NCBI GenBank assembly: GCA_035645555.1
Contig: DASQMI010000082.1
Coordinates: 1 to 52,874, forward strand
Length of the DNA stretch: 52,874 nucleotides
DNA from: Lysobacter_F sp035645555
GTDB lineage: Bacteria; Pseudomonadota; Gammaproteobacteria; Xanthomonadales; Xanthomonadaceae
Reading direction: 5' to 3'
Below the pieces are notes generated by a model. That model made no database searches, was not told the origin of the DNA, and was given only the letters and a program-made list of their open reading frames with translations. The translations under genes were made by a program, and so were the position numbers. This document shows, in pieces, positions 35,974 to 42,358 of the stretch (the first letter of the stretch is position 1; each line of letters begins with the position of its first letter).

Positions 35974-36004
35974 GGGATACCGCTTCCCACTGCGGGAAGG
36001 TCAA
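35974..36004 (-). promoter_or_regulatory. MerR/CueR-type promoter of the DUF305 gene
   Basis: Read on the minus strand, TTGACC (36004-35999) and TATCCC (35979-35974) are separated by 19 bases. The spacer contains the perfect dyad CTTCCC-GCAGT-GGGAAG. Both hexamers and the flanking TTCCC are identical to the DUF4396 promoter; the spacer centres differ, as expected of independent operators bound by one regulator. Confidence 0.78.
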
Positions 36005-36090
36005 CCACGAGCGCTACGTTCGGCATAGTGAAGTCGCCATTAACGGGCACCGGCTAAACTTGACCGCGACGGCCCCGCTTCCGCTTCACC

Positions 36091-36411
36091 GTGTCACCCA
36101 AGATCCACATCCACTACATCGCCCGGGAATCCGGCTCCGGTGCCGACGGGGGCAGCGTCACCCTGGATGTCGTCATCGTCGATTCGATTGCCGCCGTGCC
36201 CAACGTCGGCGACAAGGTGCTCATCGGCGGGCGTGACGCCGGCGACGTCCAGCCCCTGCAGGTGGCGCAGCGACGGTTCGCGGTGCGCGACGACGAGCGC
36301 GGCGAAAGCGCGTTCATCGTCGAGGTGATGGTCGAGGCCGCGCCGTCCGCGATCGACCCCGCCGCCACGGGGCAGCGACGGGTCGGCAACAGCTCGGCGC
36401 CGGAGCATTGA
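36091..36411 (+). CDS. Small hypothetical protein
   Basis: The 106-residue acidic protein starting from GTG has no domain I recognise. It reads as alternating beta strands (HIHYIARES, SVTLDVVIVDSIAAVPNVGDKVLIGG, FIVEVMVEAA, each quoted in part) followed by a polar tail, which suggests a small beta-rich fold. There is no signal peptide or membrane segment. No clear Shine-Dalgarno site or promoter precedes it; TTGACC at 36053 is not followed by a -10 at MerR spacing. It lies between the DUF305 gene and tRNA-Pro. Codon use and G+C are like the neighbours, so a real gene is likely but not certain. Confidence 0.55.
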   Translation: MSPKIHIHYIARESGSGADGGSVTLDVVIVDSIAAVPNVGDKVLIGGRDAGDVQPLQVAQRRFAVRDDERGESAFIVEVMVEAAPSAIDPAATGQRRVGNSSAPEH

Positions 36412-36497
36412 GCGCGCACCGCGACGGGCGCACTGCGGATGATGTTGTTCGTTGCACGGCTCGGCATGGCCGAGGCCGGTGACGCGTGTGCGCCGCT

Positions 36498-36537
36498 GAA
36501 AAGACGAGCGGCCACCCGTCGCCAGATGGCCGCTCGT
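36498..36537 (-). terminator. Terminator downstream of tRNA-Pro
   Basis: On the minus strand, ACGAGCGGCCA (36537-36527) pairs perfectly with TGGCCGCTCGT (36514-36504) around a 12-base loop, followed by CTTTTC. It lies 13 bases after the tRNA 3' end. Confidence 0.8.
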
Positions 36538-36549
36538 ATGCAAGAAGGT

Positions 36550-36626
36550 TGGTCGGGGTAGCCGGATTCGAACCGACGACCACCAGTCCCCCAGACTGGT
36601 GCGCTACCAGGCTGCGCTATACCCCG
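36550..36626 (-). tRNA. tRNA-Pro (anticodon GGG)
   Basis: The 77-nt cloverleaf begins CGGGGTA and its acceptor pairs with TACCCCG. It has the proline-type D arm GCGC-AGCCTGGTA-GCGC, an anticodon stem CCAGT/ACTGG with loop CTGGGGG (anticodon GGG at 36590-36592, reading CCC/CCU), and a T arm GTCGG-TTCGAAT-CCGGC. CCA is encoded. It sits downstream of the merR-like gene, the usual place in xanthomonads next to ihfA. Confidence 0.97.
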
Positions 36627-36654
36627 ACGCGATGCCGTGCTGAAGCAGGCGTGC

Positions 36655-36660
36655 AGTATA
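36655..36660 (-). promoter_or_regulatory. Probable -10 of tRNA-Pro
   Basis: TATACT (minus strand) lies 28 bases before the tRNA 5' end. The -35 at 17 bases upstream (TCGCGG) is weak. A 7-bp hairpin (36675-36691, GCTCCGC/GCGGAGC) upstream could end the merR-like transcript. Confidence 0.55.
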
Positions 36661-36717
36661 CCTGCCCCACTGTCGCTCCGCGACGCGGAGCTTACCGATG
36701 AGCCTCGTGCCAGCGCC

Positions 36718-37074
36718 TCAGCGCTTGAGCAGCTGCAGCACTTCCTCGAGCTCCATCCGCACCTGGCGGATGATCTGCGCGCTGAGCGCGGCCTCGCTCT
36801 TGCCGGTTTCGCCTTCCAGCCGCTGGCGGGCGCCGCCGATGGTGTAGCCCTGTTCGTACAGCAGCGAGCGGATCTGCCGCACCATCAGCACCTCATGGCG
36901 CTGGTAGTAGCGGCGGTTGCCGCGGCGCTTGACCGGGCTGAGCATCGGGAACTCGGTTTCCCAGTAGCGCAGCACGTGCGGCTTGACGTCGCACAGCTCG
37001 CTGACCTCACCGATGGTGAAGTAGCGCTTCGCCGGGATCGGCGGAAGCTCGCGATTACTGCCCGGATCCAGCAT
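36718..37074 (-). CDS. MerR-family transcriptional regulator without effector domain
   Basis: The 118-residue protein has the MerR winged helix (about 17-88, YFTIGEVSELCDVKPHVLRYW, then RRGNRRYYQRHEVL) and a short coiled-coil dimerisation helix. It has no C-terminal metal-binding loop: its only Cys is inside the HTH. It is the conserved small MerR encoded next to ihfA in many gamma-proteobacteria, of unknown target. Its start lies within the last 20 bases of ihfA, so it is translated from the same mRNA. It is unlikely to be the metal sensor for the promoters at 34.8 and 36.0 kb because it lacks the ligand Cys residues. Confidence 0.93.
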   Translation of the reverse strand: MLDPGSNRELPPIPAKRYFTIGEVSELCDVKPHVLRYWETEFPMLSPVKRRGNRRYYQRHEVLMVRQIRSLLYEQGYTIGGARQRLEGETGKSEAALSAQIIRQVRMELEEVLQLLKR

Positions 37075-37354
37075 AGGCCTCCACGCGCTCCTTCAGCTTC
37101 TGGCCGGGACGGAACGTCACCACGGTGCGGGCGGAGATCGGGATCTCCTCGCCGGTCTTCGGGTTGCGACCGGGCCGCTGGTTCTTGCGGCGCAGGTCGA
37201 AGTTGCCGAAGCCGGACAGCTTGACCTGCCGCCCGCCCTCCAGCGCCTCGCGCAGGGCATCGAAGAACGCGTCGACGAACTCCTTCGCCTCGCGCTTGTT
37301 GAGGCCGACTTCGTCGAACAGTCGCTCGGCCATTTCCGCCTTGGTCAGCGCCAC
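37055..37354 (-). CDS. ihfA: Integration host factor subunit alpha
   Basis: IHF-alpha pairs with IHF-beta to bend DNA sharply at specific sites in recombination, replication and transcription. The 99-residue product starts MALTKAEMAERLFDEVGLNK and has the DNA-binding arm KNQRPGRNPKTGEEIPIS (about 57-74, with the Pro that intercalates between base pairs). Length is typical. It follows pheT by 19 bases, the conserved pheS-pheT-ihfA order, and overlaps the merR-like gene by 20 bases. Confidence 0.97.
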   Translation of the reverse strand: MALTKAEMAERLFDEVGLNKREAKEFVDAFFDALREALEGGRQVKLSGFGNFDLRRKNQRPGRNPKTGEEIPISARTVVTFRPGQKLKERVEAYAGSGQ

Positions 37355-37373
37355 TGCAGTCCCCTGTTCACGC

Positions 37374-39767
37374 TCACGTCCGGATCCGGGCCGCGTGTTC
37401 GCGCTCCAGCGCCGCCATCACGGCGGCGACCACGGCGTCCACATCGCGGTCGATGAGGGTGCGGGATTCCTCCTGCAGAATCAAGCCCATAGCCAGACTC
37501 TTGAATCCGGTTTCGACCCCCTTGCCGAGGTAGCGGTCGAACAGCACCAGATCGCGCAGCGACGGGCCTGCAGCGGCGCGCACGGTCGCTTCCAAGGCGG
37601 CCCAGGGGGTGTCCTCGGCGACGACGAACGCGAGGTCCCGGCGGACGGATGGATACTTCGACAGCGGCCGCGAGCGCGGGAGCGGCCGGGCCAGCAGCGG
37701 TTCGAGGTCGAGCTCGAACGCCACCACGGTGCGGTCGAGGTCCAGCGCCTGCAGCAGGCGCGGATGCAGCTCGGCGATCCAGCCCAACGGCACGCCGTCA
37801 CGCAGCACCTGGGCCGAGCGCCCCGGATGCCCCCATGCGGGCGCGGCGGGCCGGTACTCGAGCTCGGCACCGGCCAGCGCGGCCAGGCTGTCGAGGTCGC
37901 CCCTGAGATCGTGGAACCCGACCGGGCGCGCGGGGACGCCCCACTGCTCCGCTTCCGCGTCGCCGCACACCGCGGCGGCCAGGCGCGGGGTCTCGACCGG
38001 CGCGTCGCCGTGCGCGGCCGGCGCGGCGAACACCCGCCCAAGCTCGAACAGGCGCACGCGGGCCTGCTGACGGGCGACGTTGCGCGCCAGCGCCGCGACC
38101 AGTCCCGGCAGCAGCCGGGTCCGCATCACCGCAAGCTCGGCGCTGAGCGGATTGGCGAGCACAACCGCGCCGCCGGTGCCGCTCCAGGTCGCGAGCAACG
38201 CCTCGTCCACGAATGCGTAATTGATCGCCTCCAGAAAATCGCGCGCAGCCAGCTGGCGCCGCAGCTCGCCCTCGCCGATTCGGCGTTCGGCCGGCGGCCG
38301 CGGGGGCACCGCACCGGACGGCAGGGTCACCGGCACCGCGTCGTAGCCGTGGACGCGCGCGATCTCCTCGATCAGGTCTTCCTCGATCGCGATGTCGTAG
38401 CGACGCGTCGGCGGAGTGACCCGCCAGCCGTCCGCATCGGCCTGCACCGCCAGACCGAGCGCGCGCAGGATGCGCTCGACCTCGGCATCGGCGATGGACA
38501 CGCCGAGCACGCGCGCCAGCCGCGCACGCCGCAGCCGCACCGGCGCGGGCGCGTGCAGGTGCTCCGGCAGCACCGCTTCGATCATCGGCCCCGGCACGCC
38601 GCCGGCCGCATCCAGGATCAGGCGGGTGGCGTATTCGACCGCGACGCGCGGTAGCTCGGGGTCGACACCGCGCTCGAAACGGTGGCCGGCGTCGGTGTGC
38701 AGGCCAAGCCGGCGGCTGCGGCCGATGATGGCCGAGGGAATCCAGTGCGCCGCTTCGAGCATCACGTTGCGGGTGGTCTCGGTCACCCGCGTGTCGAGCC
38801 CGCCCATGATGCCGCCGAGCGCCACCGCGCGACCCCCGACGGTGCCGTCGCGGCTGTCGGCCACAACCAGGAAATCCTCGTCCAGCGTCACCGTGCGTCC
38901 GTCGAGCAGCGCAATCGTTTCGTCCGCATGCGCCGGTCGCACCACCATCGGCCCGTGCAGCAGGTCGCGGTCGAACGCGTGCATCGGCTGGCCGAGCTCG
39001 AGCATCACGTACTGGGTGACGTCGACCAGCAGGCTGATCGGGCGGATGCCGCTGCGGCGCAAGCGCTCGACCATCCACACCGGCGACGGCACACTGGCGT
39101 CGACGCCCTCGATCACGCGGCCGACGAAGCGTGGCACCTTGGCGCCGGCCTCGAGCCGCACCTCCATGGTCTCCTCGCTGGCCGCCGGCACCGGCGCCGC
39201 ATCGAGCGGCCGCACCTCGCTGCCGAGCGCGGCGGCGACGTCGTAGGCGATGCCGCGCACGCTGAAGCAGTCGGCGCGATTCGGCGTCAGTTTCAGCTCG
39301 AAGCTCGCGTCCGGCAGGCCGAGGTACTCCGCGAGCGGCGTGCCCACCGGCGCGTCGGCCGGAAGTTCGAGCAGCCCCGAGGCGTCCTCGTCCAGGCCCA
39401 GCTCCTTCGCCGAGCACAGCATGCCGTTGGATTCCACGCCGCGCAGCTTCGCCGCCTTGATGGTGAGCGTGCCGACCTGCGCACCGATCATCGCCAGCGG
39501 CGCGATCAGGCCCGGACGCGCGTTCGGCGCCCCGCAGACGATCTGCAGCCGTTCGCGCCCGGTGTCCACCTGGCAGACCTGCAGGCGGTCGGCTTCCGGA
39601 TGCTTCGCACATTCGACGATGCGGGCGACGATCACGCCGTCGAGCGACGCGCCGAGTACCGCGACATCCTCGACTTCGAGACCGATCGCGGTCAACGTCG
39701 CCGCCAGCTGCTCGCGGCTGGCGTCCACGCGCACGTGCTGGCGCAGCCAGTTCTCGCTGAACTTCAT
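37374..39767 (-). CDS. pheT: Phenylalanyl-tRNA synthetase beta subunit
   Basis: This is the large subunit of the alpha2-beta2 PheRS, carrying the tRNA-binding and editing parts. The 797-residue protein has an N-terminal EMAP-type tRNA-binding domain (about 38-150, KHPEADRLQVCQVDTG), B3/4 editing domain (about 210-370, with RPISLLVDVTQYVMLELGQP in part), B5 domain (about 400-470), catalytic-like core (about 480-680) and a C-terminal ferredoxin-fold anticodon-binding domain (about 700-795, SKYPSVRRDLAFVV). It lies nine bases downstream of pheS. Confidence 0.97.
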   Translation of the reverse strand: MKFSENWLRQHVRVDASREQLAATLTAIGLEVEDVAVLGASLDGVIVARIVECAKHPEADRLQVCQVDTGRERLQIVCGAPNARPGLIAPLAMIGAQVGTLTIKAAKLRGVESNGMLCSAKELGLDEDASGLLELPADAPVGTPLAEYLGLPDASFELKLTPNRADCFSVRGIAYDVAAALGSEVRPLDAAPVPAASEETMEVRLEAGAKVPRFVGRVIEGVDASVPSPVWMVERLRRSGIRPISLLVDVTQYVMLELGQPMHAFDRDLLHGPMVVRPAHADETIALLDGRTVTLDEDFLVVADSRDGTVGGRAVALGGIMGGLDTRVTETTRNVMLEAAHWIPSAIIGRSRRLGLHTDAGHRFERGVDPELPRVAVEYATRLILDAAGGVPGPMIEAVLPEHLHAPAPVRLRRARLARVLGVSIADAEVERILRALGLAVQADADGWRVTPPTRRYDIAIEEDLIEEIARVHGYDAVPVTLPSGAVPPRPPAERRIGEGELRRQLAARDFLEAINYAFVDEALLATWSGTGGAVVLANPLSAELAVMRTRLLPGLVAALARNVARQQARVRLFELGRVFAAPAAHGDAPVETPRLAAAVCGDAEAEQWGVPARPVGFHDLRGDLDSLAALAGAELEYRPAAPAWGHPGRSAQVLRDGVPLGWIAELHPRLLQALDLDRTVVAFELDLEPLLARPLPRSRPLSKYPSVRRDLAFVVAEDTPWAALEATVRAAAGPSLRDLVLFDRYLGKGVETGFKSLAMGLILQEESRTLIDRDVDAVVAAVMAALEREHAARIRT

Positions 39768-39776
39768 CGGATCACC

Positions 39777-40772
39777 TCAGGCGAACTGGCGCAGGAAGCG
39801 CACGTCGTTGTCGAAGAAGGCGCGCAGATCGTCGACGCCGTAGCGCAGCATGGCGAAGCGCTCCACGCCCATGCCGAACGCGAAGCCGGTGTAGCGCTCC
39901 GGATCGATGCCGACGTTGCGCAGCACGTTCGGATGCACCATGCCGCAGCCGAGCACCTCCAGCCAGCGCGTGCTGCCGTCCGGCTGCACCCAGGCGATGT
40001 CGACCTCCGCCGACGGCTCGGTGAATGGGAAGTAGCTCGGGCGGAAGCGCATCGCGAGGTCCTGCTCGAAGAACGCGCGCACGAACTCAACCAGCGTGCC
40101 CTTCAGGTCGGCGAACGTCGCGTGCTCGTCGACCAGCAGCCCTTCCACCTGATGGAACATCGGCGAGTGGGTCTGGTCGGAATCGCTGCGGTACACCTTG
40201 CCGGGCGCGATCATGCGCAACGGTGGCGTATGCGACTGCATGTAGCGCACCTGCACGCCGGAGGTGTGCGTGCGCAGCAGGCGGCCGTCGCCGAAATAGA
40301 ACGTGTCGTGCATCGCGCGCGCCGGGTGGTGCGGCGGGAAGTTCAGCGCCTCGAAGTTGTGCCAGTCGTCCTCGATCTCCGGACCGTCGGCCACCGCGTA
40401 GCCGAGGCGGCCGAAGATCTCGGCGATGCGCTCCATCGTGCGACTGATCGGATGCAGCCCGCCGCGCTGTGCACGCACGCCCGGCAGGGTGACGTCGATG
40501 GTTTCGCGCGCCAGGCGCGCGTCGAGCGCGGCGGCCTCCAGCGTCGCCTTGCGTTCGGCGAGCGCGGCGGTGATGGCGTCGCGCGCGCGGTTGATCGCCT
40601 CACCGGCGGCCTTGCGCTGCTCCGGCGCCAGCGCGCCCAGCTGCTTGAGCTGCGCGGTGATCGTGCCGCTCTTGCCGAGCAGCGTGACGCGCAGCTGCTC
40701 CAGCGCGTCCGGCGTGGCGGCGGCGGCGATGTCGGCCAGCGCCTGCCGGCTGAGTGCTTCGATGTCGCTCAT
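39777..40772 (-). CDS. pheS: Phenylalanyl-tRNA synthetase alpha subunit
   Basis: PheS carries the class II active site that charges tRNA-Phe. The 331-residue protein has an N-terminal coiled coil (about 1-85) and class II motifs: motif 1 near HPISRTMERIAEIF, motif 2 with RTHTSGVQVRYM, and motif 3 with GFAFGMGVERFAMLRYG near the C-terminus (Phe-binding residues included). The ATG at 40772 gives MSDIEALSRQAL; the longer frame upstream would run through the rplT terminator and is not conserved. A short reading frame overlapping by ATGA precedes it. Confidence 0.97.
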   Translation of the reverse strand: MSDIEALSRQALADIAAAATPDALEQLRVTLLGKSGTITAQLKQLGALAPEQRKAAGEAINRARDAITAALAERKATLEAAALDARLARETIDVTLPGVRAQRGGLHPISRTMERIAEIFGRLGYAVADGPEIEDDWHNFEALNFPPHHPARAMHDTFYFGDGRLLRTHTSGVQVRYMQSHTPPLRMIAPGKVYRSDSDQTHSPMFHQVEGLLVDEHATFADLKGTLVEFVRAFFEQDLAMRFRPSYFPFTEPSAEVDIAWVQPDGSTRWLEVLGCGMVHPNVLRNVGIDPERYTGFAFGMGVERFAMLRYGVDDLRAFFDNDVRFLRQFA

Positions 40773-40843
40773 GGAATCCGAGGGTCCCCGGGGCGGCGCG
40801 GCCCAGTCCGCGTCCGCACGTTCGTCCGTCCAAAAACGAACAT
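40769..40843 (-). other. Possible short leader reading frame before pheS
   Basis: A 24-codon frame starts ATG TTC GTT TTT GGA, with two Phe codons among its first four, directly after the rplT terminator stem. It ends in TGA overlapping the pheS ATG (ATGA). No ribosome binding site is visible and its ATG is inside the stem base. It may be chance, or a rudimentary Phe-sensing leader. Confidence 0.25.
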
Positions 40844-40870
40844 GGGGAAGGACTTGCGCCCTTCCCCATG
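40831..40870 (-). terminator. Terminator or attenuator between rplT and pheS
   Basis: On the minus strand, CATGGGGAAGG (40870-40860) pairs perfectly with CCTTCCCCATG (40851-40841) around an eight-base loop, followed by TTCGTTTTT. It separates the ribosomal-protein transcript from pheST and could be conditionally read through. Confidence 0.85.
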
Positions 40871-40929
40871 CGTGAGGCTGTGTCCATCGGCCGCCGCGCG
40901 CGGGCGCGGCCGCCGTGGAGCGACCTGCG

Positions 40930-41286
40930 TTACGCCAGAGCGCCCTTCGCCTTCTCAGCCAGCGCGGCAAAGCCCTGCGCGTCGTGCACGGCGATGTCCG
41001 CCAGCACCTTGCGGTCCAGGGTGATGCCGGCCTTCTGCAGGCCGTTCATGAAGCGGCTGTAGCTCATGCCGTTGATGCGGGCCGCCGCGTTGATGCGGGT
41101 GATCCACAGCGAACGGAAGTTGCGCTTCTTCTGCTTGCGGCCGATGTAGGCGTACTGCAGCGCCTTGGTGACCGCCTGCTTGGCGACGCGGAAAACCTTG
41201 CGGCGGGCGTTGTAGTAGCCCTTGGCCTGCTTGAGGATCTTCTTGTGACGGCGGCGCGCCATCACGCCACGCTTGACTCGTGCCAT
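40930..41286 (-). CDS. rplT: 50S ribosomal protein L20
   Basis: L20 is a primary 23S rRNA-binding protein needed early in 50S assembly and, in known bacteria, a translational repressor of its own operon. The 118-residue basic product matches the usual length, starting MARVKRGVMARRRHKKILKQ, with YAYIGRKQKKRNFRSLWITR in the middle (residues about 50-69). It follows rpmI by 13 bases. Confidence 0.98.
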   Translation of the reverse strand: MARVKRGVMARRRHKKILKQAKGYYNARRKVFRVAKQAVTKALQYAYIGRKQKKRNFRSLWITRINAAARINGMSYSRFMNGLQKAGITLDRKVLADIAVHDAQGFAALAEKAKGALA

Positions 41287-41299
41287 GGGTCAGCCCTCC

Positions 41300-41497
41300 T
41301 CAGAGATACGGCAGCATGCGGTCCAGGCGGCCGGCATCCTCGGCGCGGACGTGGTTCGTCTGCCGCAGGTTGCGCTTCCGCTTGGTCGCCTTCTTGGTGA
41401 GGATGTGGCTCTTGTTGGCGTGGCCGCACTTGTACTTGCCGGAAGCGGTCTTCCGGAAGCGCTTGGCCGCCGCCCGATTGGTCTTGATCTTGGGCAT
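41300..41497 (-). CDS. rpmI: 50S ribosomal protein L35
   Basis: The 65-residue very basic protein starts MPKIKTNRAAAKRFRKTASG and ends RAEDAGRLDRMLPYL, the standard L35 length and ends. An AAAGGACA purine run precedes the ATG. A near-consensus promoter and a structured leader of about 140 nt lie upstream, so rpmI-rplT can be expressed apart from infC. Confidence 0.98.
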   Translation of the reverse strand: MPKIKTNRAAAKRFRKTASGKYKCGHANKSHILTKKATKRKRNLRQTNHVRAEDAGRLDRMLPYL

Positions 41498-41640
41498 TGG
41501 ATGTCCTTTCGGTCGTCTTGACTGGCCTGGGCGGTGGCAACGCCACGCTTTCCGTCCGTGCCCGAGCCGGCTTGTGGGTCGCGAGGATCGCGACGGGTCC
41601 TGGCGCCTTGACGGCGCGCCCGGCCGAAACCGGGCCGCGC

Positions 41641-41669
41641 ATTATGCAGGCGGGATGAAGTCCTTGCAA
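41641..41669 (-). promoter_or_regulatory. Promoter of rpmI-rplT
   Basis: On the minus strand, TTGCAA (41669-41664) and CATAAT (41646-41641) are separated by 17 bases. The implied leader of about 140 nt contains two clear hairpins: GCCCGG/CCGGGC just after the start site and GTCGCGA-TCC-TCGCGAC in the middle. It lies in the 272-base gap between infC and rpmI. Confidence 0.75.
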
Positions 41670-41723
41670 ATCAGCCGGTTCGCGCCGGCGCACCGCGCCA
41701 CGCCAGCGAGCCGCGGCGGAACG

Positions 41724-41749
41724 CGGAAGGCGCCCGCAGGCGCCTTCCG
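41724..41749 (-). terminator. Strong hairpin after infC
   Basis: CGGAAGGCGCC (41724-41734) and GGCGCCTTCCG (41739-41749) form a perfect 11-bp stem with the loop CGCA, 21 bases downstream of the infC stop. No T run follows on the minus strand. It may reduce read-through, or protect and define the infC 3' end, rather than be a classic terminator. Confidence 0.55.
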
Positions 41750-41769
41750 GGTGCCGAAACCGGCCTTGT

Positions 41770-42294
41770 TCAGGTTTTCTTTTTCGGCGCGATCATCATG
41801 ACCATCTGCCGCCCCTCGAGCCGGGGCCGGGATTCAATCACGACGTCCTCGCCGAGGTCCTGCTCGATCCGCCGGGCCATCGCGAGGCCGAGCTCCTGGT
41901 GGCTCATCTCGCGGCCGCGGAAGCGGATGTTGACCTTGACCTTGTCACCCTCTTCCAGGAAGCGGCGCATGTTGCGCAGCTTGATCTGGTAGTCGCCCTC
42001 GTCCGTCACCGGACGGAACTTCAGCTCCTTGATCTCGACCTGCTTGGTCTTCTTCTTGGCCGCCGCGGCCTTCTTCTGCTGCTCGAACTTGAACTTGCCG
42101 AAATCCATGATCCGGCAGACCGGCGGATCGGCGTTCGGCTGGATCTCGACCAGGTCCAGGCCCTCGTCCTCGGCCATGCGCAGGGCCTCGTCGCGGGAAA
42201 GGACGCCGATCATTTCGCCGTCGCTGCCGATCACCCGCACCCGCGGGACGCGGATCTCGTGGTTGCGGCGGTTGGTCTTTTCGATGGTGCTGAT
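41770..42294 (-). CDS. infC: Translation initiation factor IF-3
   Basis: IF-3 binds the 30S subunit and checks initiator tRNA and start codons. The 174-residue product (ISTIEKTNRRNHEIRVPRVR at the N-terminus) has the N-domain, a Lys-rich linker helix FKFEQQKKAAAAKKKTKQVE and the C-domain with GREMSHQELGL and the end MVMMIAPKKKT. The chosen start is an ATC at 42294: homologues begin here, CTGGAG lies upstream, and no ATG, GTG or TTG is near. A GTG at 42378 would require translating a hairpin and part of thrS. Rare start codons are a conserved autoregulatory feature of infC. Confidence 0.92.
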   Translation of the reverse strand: MSTIEKTNRRNHEIRVPRVRVIGSDGEMIGVLSRDEALRMAEDEGLDLVEIQPNADPPVCRIMDFGKFKFEQQKKAAAAKKKTKQVEIKELKFRPVTDEGDYQIKLRNMRRFLEEGDKVKVNIRFRGREMSHQELGLAMARRIEQDLGEDVVIESRPRLEGRQMVMMIAPKKKT

Positions 42295-42319
42295 GTTGCG
42301 ATCTCCAGGATGAAGCGGG

Positions 42320-42340
42320 CCGGCCCGTCGGTCGGGCCGG
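42320..42340 (-). other. Hairpin between thrS and infC
   Basis: CCGGCCCG (42320-42327) and CGGGCCGG (42333-42340) form a perfect 8-bp stem with a five-base loop, in the 64 bases between the thrS stop and the infC start. No T run follows. It may modulate infC expression or mark an RNase cleavage site. Confidence 0.5.
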
Positions 42341-42358
42341 GGTTGGCTGCCGGCAATA

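Noticed and set aside
36053..36083. A third MerR-type promoter before the small hypothetical gene (TTGACC at 36053)
   Set aside because: At 19 bases the following hexamer is TTCACC and there is no dyad in the spacer.
34767..36549. A possible small genomic island inserted at the 3' end of tRNA-Pro
   Set aside because: No integrase, no second copy of the tRNA 3' end and no composition shift are visible.
36718..37074. The nearby MerR-like gene as the sensor for the CueR-type promoters
   Set aside because: It lacks the C-terminal Cys ligands and belongs to the effector-less MerR type always linked to ihfA.
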